Positions 9,948 to 18,039 of a stretch of 64,000 nt of DNA are shown here, one piece after another (position 1 is the first letter of the stretch; each line of letters opens with the position of its first letter). This DNA is from Pseudomonas sp. (GTDB lineage: Bacteria; Pseudomonadota; Gammaproteobacteria; Pseudomonadales; Pseudomonadaceae), in NCBI RefSeq assembly GCF_002796985.1, contig NZ_PEKX01000009.1, positions 390,547 to 454,546 of the forward strand, given 5' to 3'. The position numbers and the translations under genes are program-made. The notes under the pieces are model-generated. The model searched no databases. It was not told the origin of the DNA and saw nothing but the letters and a program-made list of their open reading frames with translations.

Positions 9948-10463
9948 ATGAGTGATCTTCCCGTCGCCAATGCCGGCGTTGCCACTACCGCCGTTGCCAA
10001 TGCTGCCGCGGCCAACGCCGCCCCCAGCAGCCTGACCGGCCTGCTGGTGCCGCTGGCCGACCGCAACCTGCTGCTGCCCAACGTCGCGGTGGCCGAGCTG
10101 ATCACCTACCGCGCCCCGCAACCGGTGGCCGGCCTGCCGTCCTGGTACCTGGGCCAGGTAGCCTGGCGCGACCTGCGCCTGCCGCTGCTGTCCTTCGAGG
10201 CGGCGTCCGGCGGCCAGGCCGAAGTCAGCCCTGGCGCGCGGGTGATCGTGATCAACGCCCTGGGCGGCCGGCCCAACGTGAAATTCTTCGCCCTGCTGGT
10301 GCAGGGCATTCCGCGCTCGGTAAAGGTCGGCAGTGACCTCAAGCGCGCCGACGTACCGCTCTCGCCGCTGGAGCTGGATGCGGTGGACCTGGGCGACGCC
10401 CAGGCACGCATCCCCGACCTGGCCGCGCTGGAACAGAAGCTGGCCGACTCCGGCCTGATCTGA
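9948..10463 (+). CDS. chpC: ChpC, CheW-like adaptor protein
   Basis: CheW-like proteins bridge chemoreceptors and the CheA-type kinase. After an Ala-rich N-terminus of about 28 residues (VANAGVATTAVANAAAANAA) the protein shows a CheW fold pattern: LLVPLADRNLLLPNVAVAELI, then a WYLGQVAWRDLRLPLLSFE strand pair, and a C-terminal region ending in a helix (LAALEQKLADSGLI). It starts 11 bases after chpB and precedes chpD by 7 bases, so it belongs to the same operon. The Ala-rich leader contains repeated GTTGCC-like codon blocks and may vary between strains. No catalytic residues are expected. Confidence 0.9.
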   Translation: MSDLPVANAGVATTAVANAAAANAAPSSLTGLLVPLADRNLLLPNVAVAELITYRAPQPVAGLPSWYLGQVAWRDLRLPLLSFEAASGGQAEVSPGARVIVINALGGRPNVKFFALLVQGIPRSVKVGSDLKRADVPLSPLELDAVDLGDAQARIPDLAALEQKLADSGLI

Positions 10464-10470
10464 CCCGCCC

Positions 10471-11271
10471 ATGAGCGCTGGCCTGCGCCTTGCCCAGCTG
10501 GGGGACCAACCTGGCTTCGAGGTCGCCAGCGCGACTCTCGGCGGCCACCGTTTCGAGCGCCACAGTCACGACGAGTTCGTTATCAGCGCCAACCTGCGCG
10601 GCGAGGAACGCGTCTGGCTGGACGGCCGCACCTTCGATGCCGGCCCTGGCGCCATCACCTGCTACAACCCCGGCCAGATCCAGGGGGGCGGCGTGGCCGA
10701 AGATCAGCCCTGGCAGTTCGTCAGCCTCTACATCGCCCCCGGTTCGCTGGCCGAGATGCTTGGCCTGCAGCGCCTGGAGTTCGAGTGCCCCAGCGGCCGC
10801 CAGCCGGCACTCGCCGGCGCCCTGGCTGAAGCCGTCGAGCGTGTGCTGGGGGATGATGCCTTCGTGCGCCAGCGCGGCGAGGAGCGGCTGACCCTGCTGC
10901 TCGCCGAGATCGCCTGTGCCATGGGCGGACGTCTGCCGCACGAGGCTTTGGAGGGCGGTGGTCGGATTGCCAACCTGCAGGACTGGCTGGCTGCCGACCT
11001 CGCGCGGCAACCCAGCCTCGACGAGATGGCGGCCTATCTCGGGCTCTCGCGCTTCCACCTGCTGCGCAGCTTCCAGAAGCAGGTCGGGCTCAGTCCCCGG
11101 CAGTGGGCTATGCAACTGCGTACCCGCCGCGCCCAGGCGTTGCTGCGCGCCGGCCTGCCGGCTACCGAGGTGGCCCACGAACTGGGCTTCGCCGACCAGA
11201 GCCACCTGAACCGGCACTTCCGCGCGGCCTACGGCGTGTCGCCGGGGAGCTTCCAGCGCGCCCTGCGCTGA
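10471..11271 (+). CDS. chpD: ChpD, AraC-family transcriptional regulator
   Basis: The protein has an N-terminal cupin-like AraC sensing domain (HRFERHSHDEFVISANLRGEER, about residues 20-45, and a GPGAITCYNPGQ turn) and a C-terminal double helix-turn-helix of about 95 residues (LQDWLAADLARQPSLDEMAAYLGLSRFHLLRSF, then ATEVAHELGFADQSHLNRHFRAAYG). It would bind DNA and sense a small ligand; the ligand and targets are unknown. It sits at the distal end of the Pil-Chp operon, which is the basis for the name. In P. aeruginosa, chpD and chpE are reported as dispensable for twitching, so a separate role is possible. Confidence 0.88.
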   Translation: MSAGLRLAQLGDQPGFEVASATLGGHRFERHSHDEFVISANLRGEERVWLDGRTFDAGPGAITCYNPGQIQGGGVAEDQPWQFVSLYIAPGSLAEMLGLQRLEFECPSGRQPALAGALAEAVERVLGDDAFVRQRGEERLTLLLAEIACAMGGRLPHEALEGGGRIANLQDWLAADLARQPSLDEMAAYLGLSRFHLLRSFQKQVGLSPRQWAMQLRTRRAQALLRAGLPATEVAHELGFADQSHLNRHFRAAYGVSPGSFQRALR

Positions 11272-11345
11272 GCAATCCGGTCCAAGTTCGGCCACCGATA
11301 TCCAGGCAGAATCGCGCCATCGCCTTTTTGTTCGAGAGCTGATTC

Positions 11346-11957
11346 ATGACCCTGTTCTTCGCCGCGCTGCTGTTCGGCATCGTCTTCTGCCTGTCTCCCG
11401 GCGCCGTCCTCGCCGAAACCCTGCGGCGTGGCCTGAAAGGCGGTTTCCGCCCGGCACTGCTGGTGCAGTTCGGCTCGCTGATCGGCGACGCAGTGTGGGC
11501 ACTGATCGGCCTGACCGGGCTGGCACTGCTGCTGGGCCATGAAACCCTGCGTCTGCCGCTGACCCTCGCCAGCGCGGCTTATTTGGCCTGGCTGGGTCTG
11601 CAGAGCCTGCGCGATGCCCGTGAGGTCGGCGTGGTGGAGGAGGGTGACGCCGAGGAACACAACGCCGGGGCTTTCGCTTCCGGGGCCATGTTGTCGCTCT
11701 CCAACCCGAAGAACATCGTCTACTGGGGCGCGCTGGGCGGCGCCATGGCCGGGCTGGTGAACGGCGTGCCGTCGCTGGCGGACTCGCTGGTGTTCTTCGC
11801 CGGCTTCATGACCGCCTCGGTGCTCTGCTGCTTCCTCTGCGCGGCGCTGGTGGACTGGCTGCGGCGCAATGCATCGCCACGCTGGCACCGGATTAGCCAT
11901 GGGCTGTGCGGAGTGGTGTTGTTGGTGCTGGCGGGGTTGGCGTTGCGGGGGATCTGA
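11346..11957 (+). CDS. chpE: ChpE, LysE/RhtB-family amino-acid exporter
   Basis: This 203-residue inner-membrane protein has about six hydrophobic segments and the LysE-family signature: an N-terminal FGIVFCLSPGAVLAETLRRGL and a central ASGAMLSLSNPKNIVYW. LysE/RhtB proteins export amino acids or derivatives. It follows chpD by 74 bases, which contain no obvious terminator. Substrate is unknown. The position after chpD defines it as chpE. Why an exporter of this family accompanies a chemosensory operon is not resolved by the sequence. Confidence 0.87.
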   Translation: MTLFFAALLFGIVFCLSPGAVLAETLRRGLKGGFRPALLVQFGSLIGDAVWALIGLTGLALLLGHETLRLPLTLASAAYLAWLGLQSLRDAREVGVVEEGDAEEHNAGAFASGAMLSLSNPKNIVYWGALGGAMAGLVNGVPSLADSLVFFAGFMTASVLCCFLCAALVDWLRRNASPRWHRISHGLCGVVLLVLAGLALRGI

Positions 11958-11983
11958 GTTGGCGGGATGCGCCGGAGCAGGGT

Positions 11984-12123
11984 GGTTCGCGAGCAAGCTC
12001 GCTCCGACGAAGAGCGCTCCGAGCTAGCCGGCTACCTGTAGGAGCGAGCTTGCTCGCGAAGCCGCCCCACGAAGAGTACGCCGTGCGGACCGTCGAGTTG
12101 TAGGAGCGAGCTTGCTCGCGAAC
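11984..12123. repeat. Cluster of three REP palindromes downstream of chpE
   Basis: Three copies of a 20-25 bp element occur in the gap between chpE and rsmE. One reads GGTTCGCGAGCAAGCTCGCT (11984 onwards); the other two are in the inverse orientation (12038-12060 and 12100-12123), reading GTAGGAGCGAGCTTGCTCGC. Each has an internal palindrome (GCGAGCAAGCTCGC). The same element recurs at 24.1, 26.8, 37.9, 43.1 and 61.0 kb. The first pair is inverted like a REPIN; the third looks like an extra singlet. Confidence 0.9.
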
Positions 12124-12148
12124 CTGCGCGGCATCGGCGCTGCCGGCG

Positions 12149-12254
12149 TCCCCTCTCCCGCAGGGAGAGGGGACCGTTCGGAGCAGGCGGGAACCGCATC
12201 ATCAGCCGGCACAATCTGCCCCCTCTCCCCTTGGGAGAGGGCTGGGGTGAGGGG
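12149..12254. repeat. Two palindromic C/G-run elements, a second intergenic repeat type
   Basis: One unit is TCCCCTCTCCCGCAGGGAGAGG (12149 onwards) and the second is CCCCTCTCCCCTTGGGAGAGG followed by GCTGGGGTGAGGGG (12219-12254). Both fold into strong hairpins and resemble a dispersed element common in proteobacterial genomes. Together with the REP cluster they fill the 323-base gap 11958-12280. The hairpins face the 3' ends of both chpE and rsmE, so they could limit readthrough from either side, though neither has a T-run. Confidence 0.7.
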
Positions 12255-12280
12255 CTTCTCGGCGAGCGCGAATCTCGTCC

Positions 12281-13000
12281 TTAGAAATCACCCCAAAGCT
12301 GCTGCGCCACGCTCAGCGCAACCACCGGAGCGGTCTCGGTGCGCAGCACACGCGGCCCCAGTCGTGCGGCATGGAATCCGGCGCCCTTGGCCTGTTCCAC
12401 TTCCGCATCGCTCAACCCGCCTTCCGGGCCGATCAGGAAGGCCAGGCTGGACGGTTTGTCATGGCTGGTCAGCGGCTCAGCGACTGGGTGCAGCACCAGC
12501 TTGAGCTGCGCTTCGCAGCCCTCCAGCCATTCGGCGAGGGTGACCGGCGCGTTGAGCACCGGTAGTACCGAGCGGCCGCATTGCTCGCAGGCGCTGATCG
12601 CCACCTGGCGCCAGTGGGCCATGCGCTTGTCGGCGCGTTCGTCCTTCAGGCGCACTTCGCAGCGTTCGCTGACGATCGGGGTGATCTCGCTGGCGCCCAG
12701 TTCGGTGGCCTTCTGGATCGCCCAGTCCATGCGCTCGCCACGGGACAGGCCCTGGCCGAGGTGCACGCGCAGGGGCGATTCGGCCTGGCCGTCGAAGGCT
12801 TCACGCAGCTCCACGCGGACGTTCTTCTTGCCCACCTCGATCAGTTCGCCCAGGTACTCGCGGCCAGAGCCGTCGAACAGCTGCACGGCATCGCCAACCG
12901 CGTGCCGCAGCACGCGGCCGATGTAGTGGGCCTGGGCTTCGGGCAGCTCGTGCTGGCCGAGGGAGAGCGGGGCGTCGATGAAGAAGCGGGAGAGGCGCAT
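12281..13000 (-). CDS. rsmE: RsmE, 16S rRNA (uracil-1498-N3)-methyltransferase
   Basis: The 239-residue protein belongs to the SPOUT-class RsmE family, which methylates U1498 of 16S rRNA using SAM. Seen motifs are the N-terminal MRLSRFF with a PUA-like region (HYIGRVLRHAVGDAVQLFDG), QKATELGASEITPI, and the C-terminal trefoil-knot signatures LIGPEGGLSDAE and LGPRVLRTETAPVVAL. I set the start at ATG 13000 because it gives the family N-terminus; the frame is open further upstream but that extension has no family character. It lies 65 bases downstream of bioA and is probably co-transcribed. A divergent paralogue is found at 29048-29755. Confidence 0.94.
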   Translation of the reverse strand: MRLSRFFIDAPLSLGQHELPEAQAHYIGRVLRHAVGDAVQLFDGSGREYLGELIEVGKKNVRVELREAFDGQAESPLRVHLGQGLSRGERMDWAIQKATELGASEITPIVSERCEVRLKDERADKRMAHWRQVAISACEQCGRSVLPVLNAPVTLAEWLEGCEAQLKLVLHPVAEPLTSHDKPSSLAFLIGPEGGLSDAEVEQAKGAGFHAARLGPRVLRTETAPVVALSVAQQLWGDF

Positions 13001-13065
13001 GGCGGTGCCGACAGAAAAGGGGAAAGCGGCAAGCTTAAAGCTTTCGGCCTGCCGCTTGTAGCCGA

Positions 13066-14469
13066 TCAGCCCGGATCGCGATGCTCGGGGAAGCGTGCGC
13101 TGACCGCCACGCTCACACTGTCGCGGGTGGCAATGTCGATGCCTTCGCTGGCGACCTCGGCGAGGAAGTCGATCTGTTCGGGGGTGATGATGTACGGCGG
13201 CAGGAAGTACACCACGCTGCCCAGCGGTCGCAGCAGCGCGCCGCGTTCCAGGCCGTGCTGGAAGACCTTCAGGCCGCGGCGTTCCTGCCACGGGTAGGCG
13301 GTCTTGCTGGCCTTGTCCTGGACCATCTCGATGGCGAGGATCATGCCGGTCTGGCGGATTTCCGAGACGTGCGGGTGATCGGCCAGGTGCGCGGTGGCGC
13401 TGGCCATCCTGGCCGCCAGGGCCTTGTTGGCCTCGATGACGTTGTCCTGCTCGAAGATGTCCAGGGTGGCCAGGGCGGCGGCGCAGGCCAGCGGATTGCC
13501 GGTGTAGGTGTGCGAGTGGAGGAAGGCGCGCAGGGTGGCGTAGTCGTCATAGAACGCCTGGTAGACCGTGTCGGTGGTGAGCACCGCGCTCATCGCCAGG
13601 TAGCCGCCGGTCAGCGCCTTGGACAGCACGAGGAAGTCCGGGGTGATGCCGGCCTGTTCGCAGGCGAACATCGTGCCGGTGCGGCCGAAGCCGACCGCGA
13701 TTTCGTCGTGGATCAGGTGCACGCCGTAGCGGTCGCAGGCTTCGCGTAGCAGCTTGAGGTAGATCGGGTGGTACATGCGCATGCCGCCGGCGCCCTGCAC
13801 CAGCGGTTCGACGATGACCGCCGCGACGTCTTGATGGTGTTGCTCCAGCGCCTGCTCCATGGCGGCGAACATCGTCCGCGAGTGCACTTCCCAGCTCACG
13901 CCTTCGGGGCGCAGGTAGCAGTCGGGGGTCGGCACCTTGATGGTGTCCATCAGCAGCGACTTGTAGGTCTCGGTGAACAACGCCACGTCGCCCACCGACA
14001 TCGCCGCCACGGTTTCGCCGTGGTAGCTGTTGGTCAGGGTGATGAAGCGCTTCTTCTCCGGCTGGCCGAGGTTGTGCCAGTAGTGGTAGCTCATCTTCAG
14101 CGCCACTTCGATGCCGGCCGAACCGCTGTCGGCGTAGAACACCCGGGAGAAGCCGGCCGGCGCCAGGCGCAGCAGGCGCTCGGACAGCTCGATCACCGGC
14201 TGGTGGCTGAAGCCGGCGAGGATCACGTGCTCCAGCTGGTCCACCTGGTCCTTGATGCGCTGGTTGATGCGCGGGTTGGCGTGGCCGAAGACGTTGACCC
14301 ACCAGGAGCTGACCGCGTCCAGGTAGCGCTTGCCTTCGAAGTCCTCCAGCCAGATGCCCTCGCCGCGGCGGATCGGGATCACGGGCAGGCGCTCGTGGTC
14401 TTTCATCTGAGTGCAGGGGTGCCACAGCACCTCGAGATCGCGCTGCATCCACTCGGCGTTCAGGCCCAT
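13066..14469 (-). CDS. bioA: BioA, adenosylmethionine-8-amino-7-oxononanoate aminotransferase
   Basis: BioA converts 7-keto-8-aminopelargonate to 7,8-diaminopelargonate in biotin synthesis, with SAM as amino donor and PLP as cofactor. The 467-residue sequence shows the class III aminotransferase pattern: HPCTQMKDHE near the N-terminus, WWVNVFGHANPRIN, a YADSGSAGIEVALKM loop binding PLP phosphate, HDEIAVGFGRTGTMFACEQ, and the PLP lysine in LSKALTGGYLAMSAV. Length and N-terminus fit the family. It is divergent from the amine oxidase gene across a 190-base gap. The remaining biotin genes are not in the window. Confidence 0.95.
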   Translation of the reverse strand: MGLNAEWMQRDLEVLWHPCTQMKDHERLPVIPIRRGEGIWLEDFEGKRYLDAVSSWWVNVFGHANPRINQRIKDQVDQLEHVILAGFSHQPVIELSERLLRLAPAGFSRVFYADSGSAGIEVALKMSYHYWHNLGQPEKKRFITLTNSYHGETVAAMSVGDVALFTETYKSLLMDTIKVPTPDCYLRPEGVSWEVHSRTMFAAMEQALEQHHQDVAAVIVEPLVQGAGGMRMYHPIYLKLLREACDRYGVHLIHDEIAVGFGRTGTMFACEQAGITPDFLVLSKALTGGYLAMSAVLTTDTVYQAFYDDYATLRAFLHSHTYTGNPLACAAALATLDIFEQDNVIEANKALAARMASATAHLADHPHVSEIRQTGMILAIEMVQDKASKTAYPWQERRGLKVFQHGLERGALLRPLGSVVYFLPPYIITPEQIDFLAEVASEGIDIATRDSVSVAVSARFPEHRDPG

Positions 14470-14561
14470 GGTCTGCTCCTTGAAATGATGGTTCGTCTGA
14501 CGGTCGACTCACCTGGATCGGGCAAGCCTATTCAATGCTCCTGAGATGAACAAGGACACGT

Positions 14562-14581
14562 CCTACGACACATGCCGTAGG
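14562..14581. promoter_or_regulatory. Short inverted repeat in the bioA / amine oxidase intergenic region
   Basis: CCTACG-N8-CGTAGG is a perfect 6+6 dyad 93 bases upstream of the bioA start and 79 bases before the amine oxidase start. Its position between divergent genes would suit an operator, but no regulator is known to me for this motif and a dyad of this size can occur by chance. Confidence 0.3.
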
Positions 14582-14659
14582 TAGCCGACCAAGACGGCTA
14601 TTCGGCCTTCAGGCGCTCACGTATGCTTCGCGCCTTTGCACATCTTGGGATGCCTGGCG

Positions 14660-16138
14660 ATGAAAATGGGATGGCTGCGCGCTGCCGCGCTGCTTGCTCT
14701 GGGGGCTTTCAGCGTAGTGGCGCTGGGCAAGGACAAACAACCGACGGCCATCGTGATCGGTGGCGGTCTCGCCGGCCTTTCCTCGGCCTACGAGCTGCAG
14801 CAGGCGGGCTGGCAGGTCACCCTGCTGGAAGCCAAGCCGCAGGTGGGTGGCCGTTCGGGCCTGGCCACCAGCGAGTGGATCGGCAACAACAAGGTGCAGC
14901 CGACTCTCAACGGCTACCTGAGCACCCTGAAGGTGAATTCGGTGCCGGCCCCGGACTTCGTCCGTACTCCGAGCTACCTGATCGACGGCGTTTACTACAG
15001 CAGCGCCGACCTGAAGGCCAAGATGCCCGCCGTTGCCGCCGACCTGGAGCGCTTCGAGAAATCCCTGGATGACCTCTCGGCGTCCATCGACGATCCGCTC
15101 AACCCGCTGGCAACCAAGACCACCCAGGCCCTGGACGCGCTGACTGTCGCACGCTGGCTGGACAAACTGAACCTTTCCCCTGTCGCGCGCCTGCTGGTCA
15201 ACCAGCGCATCCGCTCGCGTTACGAGGAGCCCTCGCGCCTGTCGCTGCTGTACTTCGCCCAGCAGGGCCGCGTGTACCGCAATGTCGACGACCGCGACAT
15301 GCGCGCCTCGCGCCTGCCCGGCGGCAGCCAGGTGCTGGCTCAGGCCTTCGCCAAGCAGGTCAAGACCATCAAGACCAACGCCAAGGTCACTGGCATCACC
15401 CAGGACAAGGACGGCGTGACCGTCAAGGTCGGCGCCACCGGCTATTCCGCCGACTACGTGGTGCTGAGCGTGCCGCTGGCGGCCGTCGGCAAGATCCCGA
15501 TGACTCCGGGCCTGACCGCGCCGCAGCAGTCGTCGATCAGCAACATGCCCTATGCCTGGCGCGACCAGATCCTGATGAAGTTCAAGCAGCCGGTGTGGGA
15601 CGACAAGTCGCGCCTGTCCGGGGAAATCTTCAGCGACCAGGGCCTGGGCATGATCTGGGTCGAGCCGGCAGCGAAAGGCGGCGCCAACGTGCTGATCAAC
15701 CTCTCCGGCGACAACGCCCGCGTGATGCAGGCCTTCGGCGACCGCCAGGTGCTGGAGCAGGTGCTGATCCGCATGAACAAGTTCTACCCGAAGATGCGCG
15801 GTGCCTATTCCGGCTATGAAATGCGCCGCTACAGCACCGATGCGGGTATGAGCGGTTCCTACGTGACCTACGGCCCGGGCGACGTCACCAACTTCTGGCG
15901 CGTCTGGGAGCGTCCGGTGGGTCGCGTGGTGTTCGCCGGTGAGCACACCGATGCGCTGTACCCGGGCACCATCGAAGGCGCACTGCGCAGCGGCAAGCGC
16001 GCGGCGAGCCAGGTGCGCGACCTGCAATCGGGCAAGGCGCCGGTGCTGGAAACCAAGGCGGCTGTTCCTGCCGCCAGTGACAAGCCGGCCGATGCCAAGG
16101 GCGAGAAGAAGGGCATCATGTCCTGGCTGCCGTTCTGA
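14660..16138 (+). CDS. Exported FAD-dependent amine oxidase (flavin monoamine oxidase family)
   Basis: The protein (492 residues from ATG 14660) begins with a signal-like hydrophobic segment (AAALLALGAFSVVALG), followed by the Rossmann FAD motif AIVIGGGLAGLSSAYELQQAG and the extended VTLLEAKPQVGGRSG. The C-terminal FAD motif VVFAGEHTDALYPGTIEGALRSGKRAA completes a flavin amine oxidase. The substrate is unknown. It ends with a Lys-rich tail and is followed by a clear terminator, so it looks monocistronic. ATG 14636 would add eight residues but spoils the signal-like N-terminus; ATG 14666 is also possible. Confidence 0.85.
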   Translation: MKMGWLRAAALLALGAFSVVALGKDKQPTAIVIGGGLAGLSSAYELQQAGWQVTLLEAKPQVGGRSGLATSEWIGNNKVQPTLNGYLSTLKVNSVPAPDFVRTPSYLIDGVYYSSADLKAKMPAVAADLERFEKSLDDLSASIDDPLNPLATKTTQALDALTVARWLDKLNLSPVARLLVNQRIRSRYEEPSRLSLLYFAQQGRVYRNVDDRDMRASRLPGGSQVLAQAFAKQVKTIKTNAKVTGITQDKDGVTVKVGATGYSADYVVLSVPLAAVGKIPMTPGLTAPQQSSISNMPYAWRDQILMKFKQPVWDDKSRLSGEIFSDQGLGMIWVEPAAKGGANVLINLSGDNARVMQAFGDRQVLEQVLIRMNKFYPKMRGAYSGYEMRRYSTDAGMSGSYVTYGPGDVTNFWRVWERPVGRVVFAGEHTDALYPGTIEGALRSGKRAASQVRDLQSGKAPVLETKAAVPAASDKPADAKGEKKGIMSWLPF

Positions 16139-16156
16139 TCGAACCCGTTCTATCCA

Positions 16157-16188
16157 CAATGCCGGCGAAAGCCGGCATTGTCGTTTCT
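16157..16188 (+). terminator. Rho-independent terminator of the amine oxidase gene
   Basis: A perfect 10-bp stem CAATGCCGGC / GCCGGCATTG with a GAAA tetraloop starts 18 bases after the stop codon and is followed by TCGTTTCT. The T-run is modest. Confidence 0.8.
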
Positions 16189-16314
16189 GGCTCTGGGACG
16201 GGCGTTTCAGCGCGGGATCTATCTTGTCAGTCGATGTTTCAAAGCAGGTTTTTCTGCTTTTCTTCGATGGATTAACCGCTAGTCTTGAACTCCCATTTTC
16301 AAGGATCTCGATCG

Positions 16315-16869
16315 ATGCAATGGCGTAATTCCCCCGCTCGCTATGGGCTGGTCAGCCTGTTCCTGCACTGGGGCAGCGCGCTGGTGGTGTTCGGGCTGTT
16401 CGGCCTGGGCTTGTGGATGCGCGAGTTGGACTACTACGACACCTGGTACCACCGCGCCCCGGAAATCCACAAAGGCATCGGCATTCTCCTGGCCATTGCG
16501 CTGATCGTGCGTGTGCTCTGGCGCTTCATCAGCCCGGCGCCGCCGGCTCCGGCCAACCACGGACAGATGACCCGCCTGGCCACCAAGCTCGGCCACCTGG
16601 CGCTGTACGCGCTGCTGTTCGGGGTGATCATCGCCGGCTACCTGATTTCCACCGCCGAGGGCAAACCCATCAGTGTGTTCGGCTGGTTCGATGTGCCGGC
16701 CACCCTGAGCGGCCTGACCGACCAGGCGGATATCGCCGGCGTGATCCACCTCTACCTGGCCTGGGCTCTGGTGGTACTGGCCGTGCTGCACGCCCTGGCG
16801 GCGTTCAAACACCATTTCCTCGACCGTGATGCGACCCTGGTACGCATGCTCGGTCGTGCCGCGAAATAA
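16315..16869 (+). CDS. Cytochrome b561 family membrane protein
   Basis: The 184-residue protein has four hydrophobic segments and the bacterial cytochrome b561 layout: ARYGLVSLFLHWGSALVVF at the N-terminus (His ligand in LHW), EIHKGIGILLAIALIVRVLWRF (second His), KLGHLALYALLFGVIIAGYL (third) and VIHLYLAWALVVLAVLHALAAFKHHF (further His). It would bind b-type haem and move electrons in the inner membrane, for example from quinol. I use ATG 16315 because it begins the conserved MQWRNSPARYG; an in-frame ATG lies 30 bases upstream. The YceI gene follows by 28 bases; b561-YceI pairs are common and YceI proteins bind isoprenoid quinone-like lipids, suggesting related function. Confidence 0.88.
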   Translation: MQWRNSPARYGLVSLFLHWGSALVVFGLFGLGLWMRELDYYDTWYHRAPEIHKGIGILLAIALIVRVLWRFISPAPPAPANHGQMTRLATKLGHLALYALLFGVIIAGYLISTAEGKPISVFGWFDVPATLSGLTDQADIAGVIHLYLAWALVVLAVLHALAAFKHHFLDRDATLVRMLGRAAK

Positions 16870-16897
16870 CACCTCACCTCAAAGGGAGATTGCTTCA

Positions 16898-17473
16898 ATG
16901 CTGAAGAAGACGTTCGCCGCTCTGGCGCTGGGTACCGCCCTGTTCTCCGCTGGCCAGGCCATGGCCGCGGACTACAAGATCGACAAGGAAGGCCAGCACG
17001 CCTTCATCGAGTTCCGCATCAAGCACCTGGGTTACAGCTGGCTGTACGGCCGTTTCGACGACTTCGACGGTGCCTTCACCTTCGACGAGAAGAACCCGTC
17101 CGCCGACAAGGTCAAGGTGACCATCAACACCAACAGCGTGAACTCCAACCACGCCGAGCGTGACAAGCACCTGCGCAGCCCGGACTTCCTCAACGTCGGC
17201 AAGAACCCGACCGCGACCTTCGAGTCCACCTCGGTGAAGGCCGATGGCAAGAACGCCGAGATCACCGGCAACCTGACCCTGAACGGCGTAACCAAGCCGG
17301 TCACCCTCAAGGCTGAACTGATCGGCCAGGGCGATGATCCGTGGGGCGGCTACCGTGCCGGCTTCCTCGGCACCACCACCCTCAAGCTGAAGGACTTCAA
17401 CATCCAGCGCGACCTCGGCCCGGCTTCCCAGGAAGTCGAGCTGACCCTGTCGGTGGAAGGGGTGCGTCAGTAA
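16898..17473 (+). CDS. YceI family periplasmic lipid-binding protein
   Basis: The 191-residue protein has a Sec signal peptide (KKTFAALALGTALFSAGQAMA, cleavage after AMA near residue 23) and a YceI lipocalin-like beta-barrel: YKIDKEGQHAFIEFRIKHLGYSWLYGRFDDFDG, HLRSPDFLNVGKNPTATF, and GNLTLNGVTKPVTL. YceI proteins bind long isoprenoids. The start is supported by AAAGGGAGA upstream of ATG 16898. It shares a transcription unit with the b561 gene and is followed by a terminator. By position it corresponds to the PAO1 gene for PasP, a secreted protease-like factor; that activity is not apparent from sequence here. Confidence 0.9.
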   Translation: MLKKTFAALALGTALFSAGQAMAADYKIDKEGQHAFIEFRIKHLGYSWLYGRFDDFDGAFTFDEKNPSADKVKVTINTNSVNSNHAERDKHLRSPDFLNVGKNPTATFESTSVKADGKNAEITGNLTLNGVTKPVTLKAELIGQGDDPWGGYRAGFLGTTTLKLKDFNIQRDLGPASQEVELTLSVEGVRQ

Positions 17474-17490
17474 GACGCAGGCATGCGAAG

Positions 17491-17518
17491 ACGCCGGCGA
17501 ATGCCGGCGTTTTCGTTT
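17491..17518 (+). terminator. Rho-independent terminator after the YceI gene
   Basis: ACGCCGGC-GAAT-GCCGGCGT is a perfect 8-bp stem followed by TTTCGTTT. It lies between the convergent YceI and mexR genes. The T-run favours the plus strand; on the minus strand the tail is poor. Confidence 0.85.
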
Positions 17519-17524
17519 GTGGCG

Positions 17525-17959
17525 TCAGTCTGTGCGGCCCTGCAGGCACTGCTGCAGGAGCTGGGCGAGGGTACGCTGTTCGTCGTCGTCCAGCGGCGCG
17601 AACAGACTGTCATGGGTCCGTGCGAGGATGGCGTGGGTGCGCTCGTCGATGCGGCTCCCGGCCTCGGTGAGAAACAGCTGGAAGCTGCGCTGATCAACCG
17701 GGTTGCGCTCGCGGCGGACCAGGCCCAGGGTTTCCATCTCACGGATCTTGCGAGTCACCAGCGCCTTGTCGCGGCACATCTTGCGGCCCAGGCTCTGCAG
17801 GCTCTGGCCAGCATCGGCGCCGATCAGTTCGAGCAGGCGGATGTCCGGCGGGGTAAGGTCGATGCCCTCGGCGCACAGTTCGTCCTGGAGGCTCTCGCGC
17901 AAGTGATCGAGGACCTTCATCAGGGTCTGTGGCAGGTCGGGATTCACGCTGTGGGTCAT
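17525..17959 (-). CDS. mexR: MexR, MarR-family repressor of mexAB-oprM
   Basis: MexR represses the divergent efflux operon and itself. The 144-residue protein aligns along its length with my recollection of P. aeruginosa MexR: VNPDL at the N-terminus, LDLTPPD-like IDLTPPD, the recognition helix region LGRKMCRDKALVTRKIREME, and the wing LVRRERNPVDQRSFQLFLT. Cysteines are at residues 29 and 62; PAO1 uses Cys30 and Cys62 for redox derepression. I chose ATG 17959 (MTHSVNPDL); an ATG at 18010 would place the start beyond an operator half-site and lacks family support. The divergent 270-base gap to mexA holds two operators. Confidence 0.93.
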   Translation of the reverse strand: MTHSVNPDLPQTLMKVLDHLRESLQDELCAEGIDLTPPDIRLLELIGADAGQSLQSLGRKMCRDKALVTRKIREMETLGLVRRERNPVDQRSFQLFLTEAGSRIDERTHAILARTHDSLFAPLDDDEQRTLAQLLQQCLQGRTD

Positions 17960-17992
17960 CGGTTCGGTCACGGTAAACCTTGTGTAAATCAG

Positions 17993-18007
17993 GTTGATCA
18001 GCTCAAC
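17993..18007. promoter_or_regulatory. MexR operator, site I
   Basis: GTTGATCAGCTCAAC is a perfect GTTGA-N5-TCAAC dyad, the published MexR recognition pattern. Its centre is 32 bases, about three helical turns, from that of the second site, so both dyads lie on the same DNA face. Confidence 0.9.
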
Positions 18008-18024
18008 CATTTTTTCGTATTTTA

Positions 18025-18039
18025 GTTGATGTTATCAAC
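18025..18039. promoter_or_regulatory. MexR operator, site II
   Basis: GTTGATGTTATCAAC is the second perfect GTTGA-N5-TCAAC dyad in the mexR-mexA gap, 191 bases upstream of the mexA start and 66 bases from the mexR start. Occupancy would be expected to block both divergent promoters. Confidence 0.9.
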
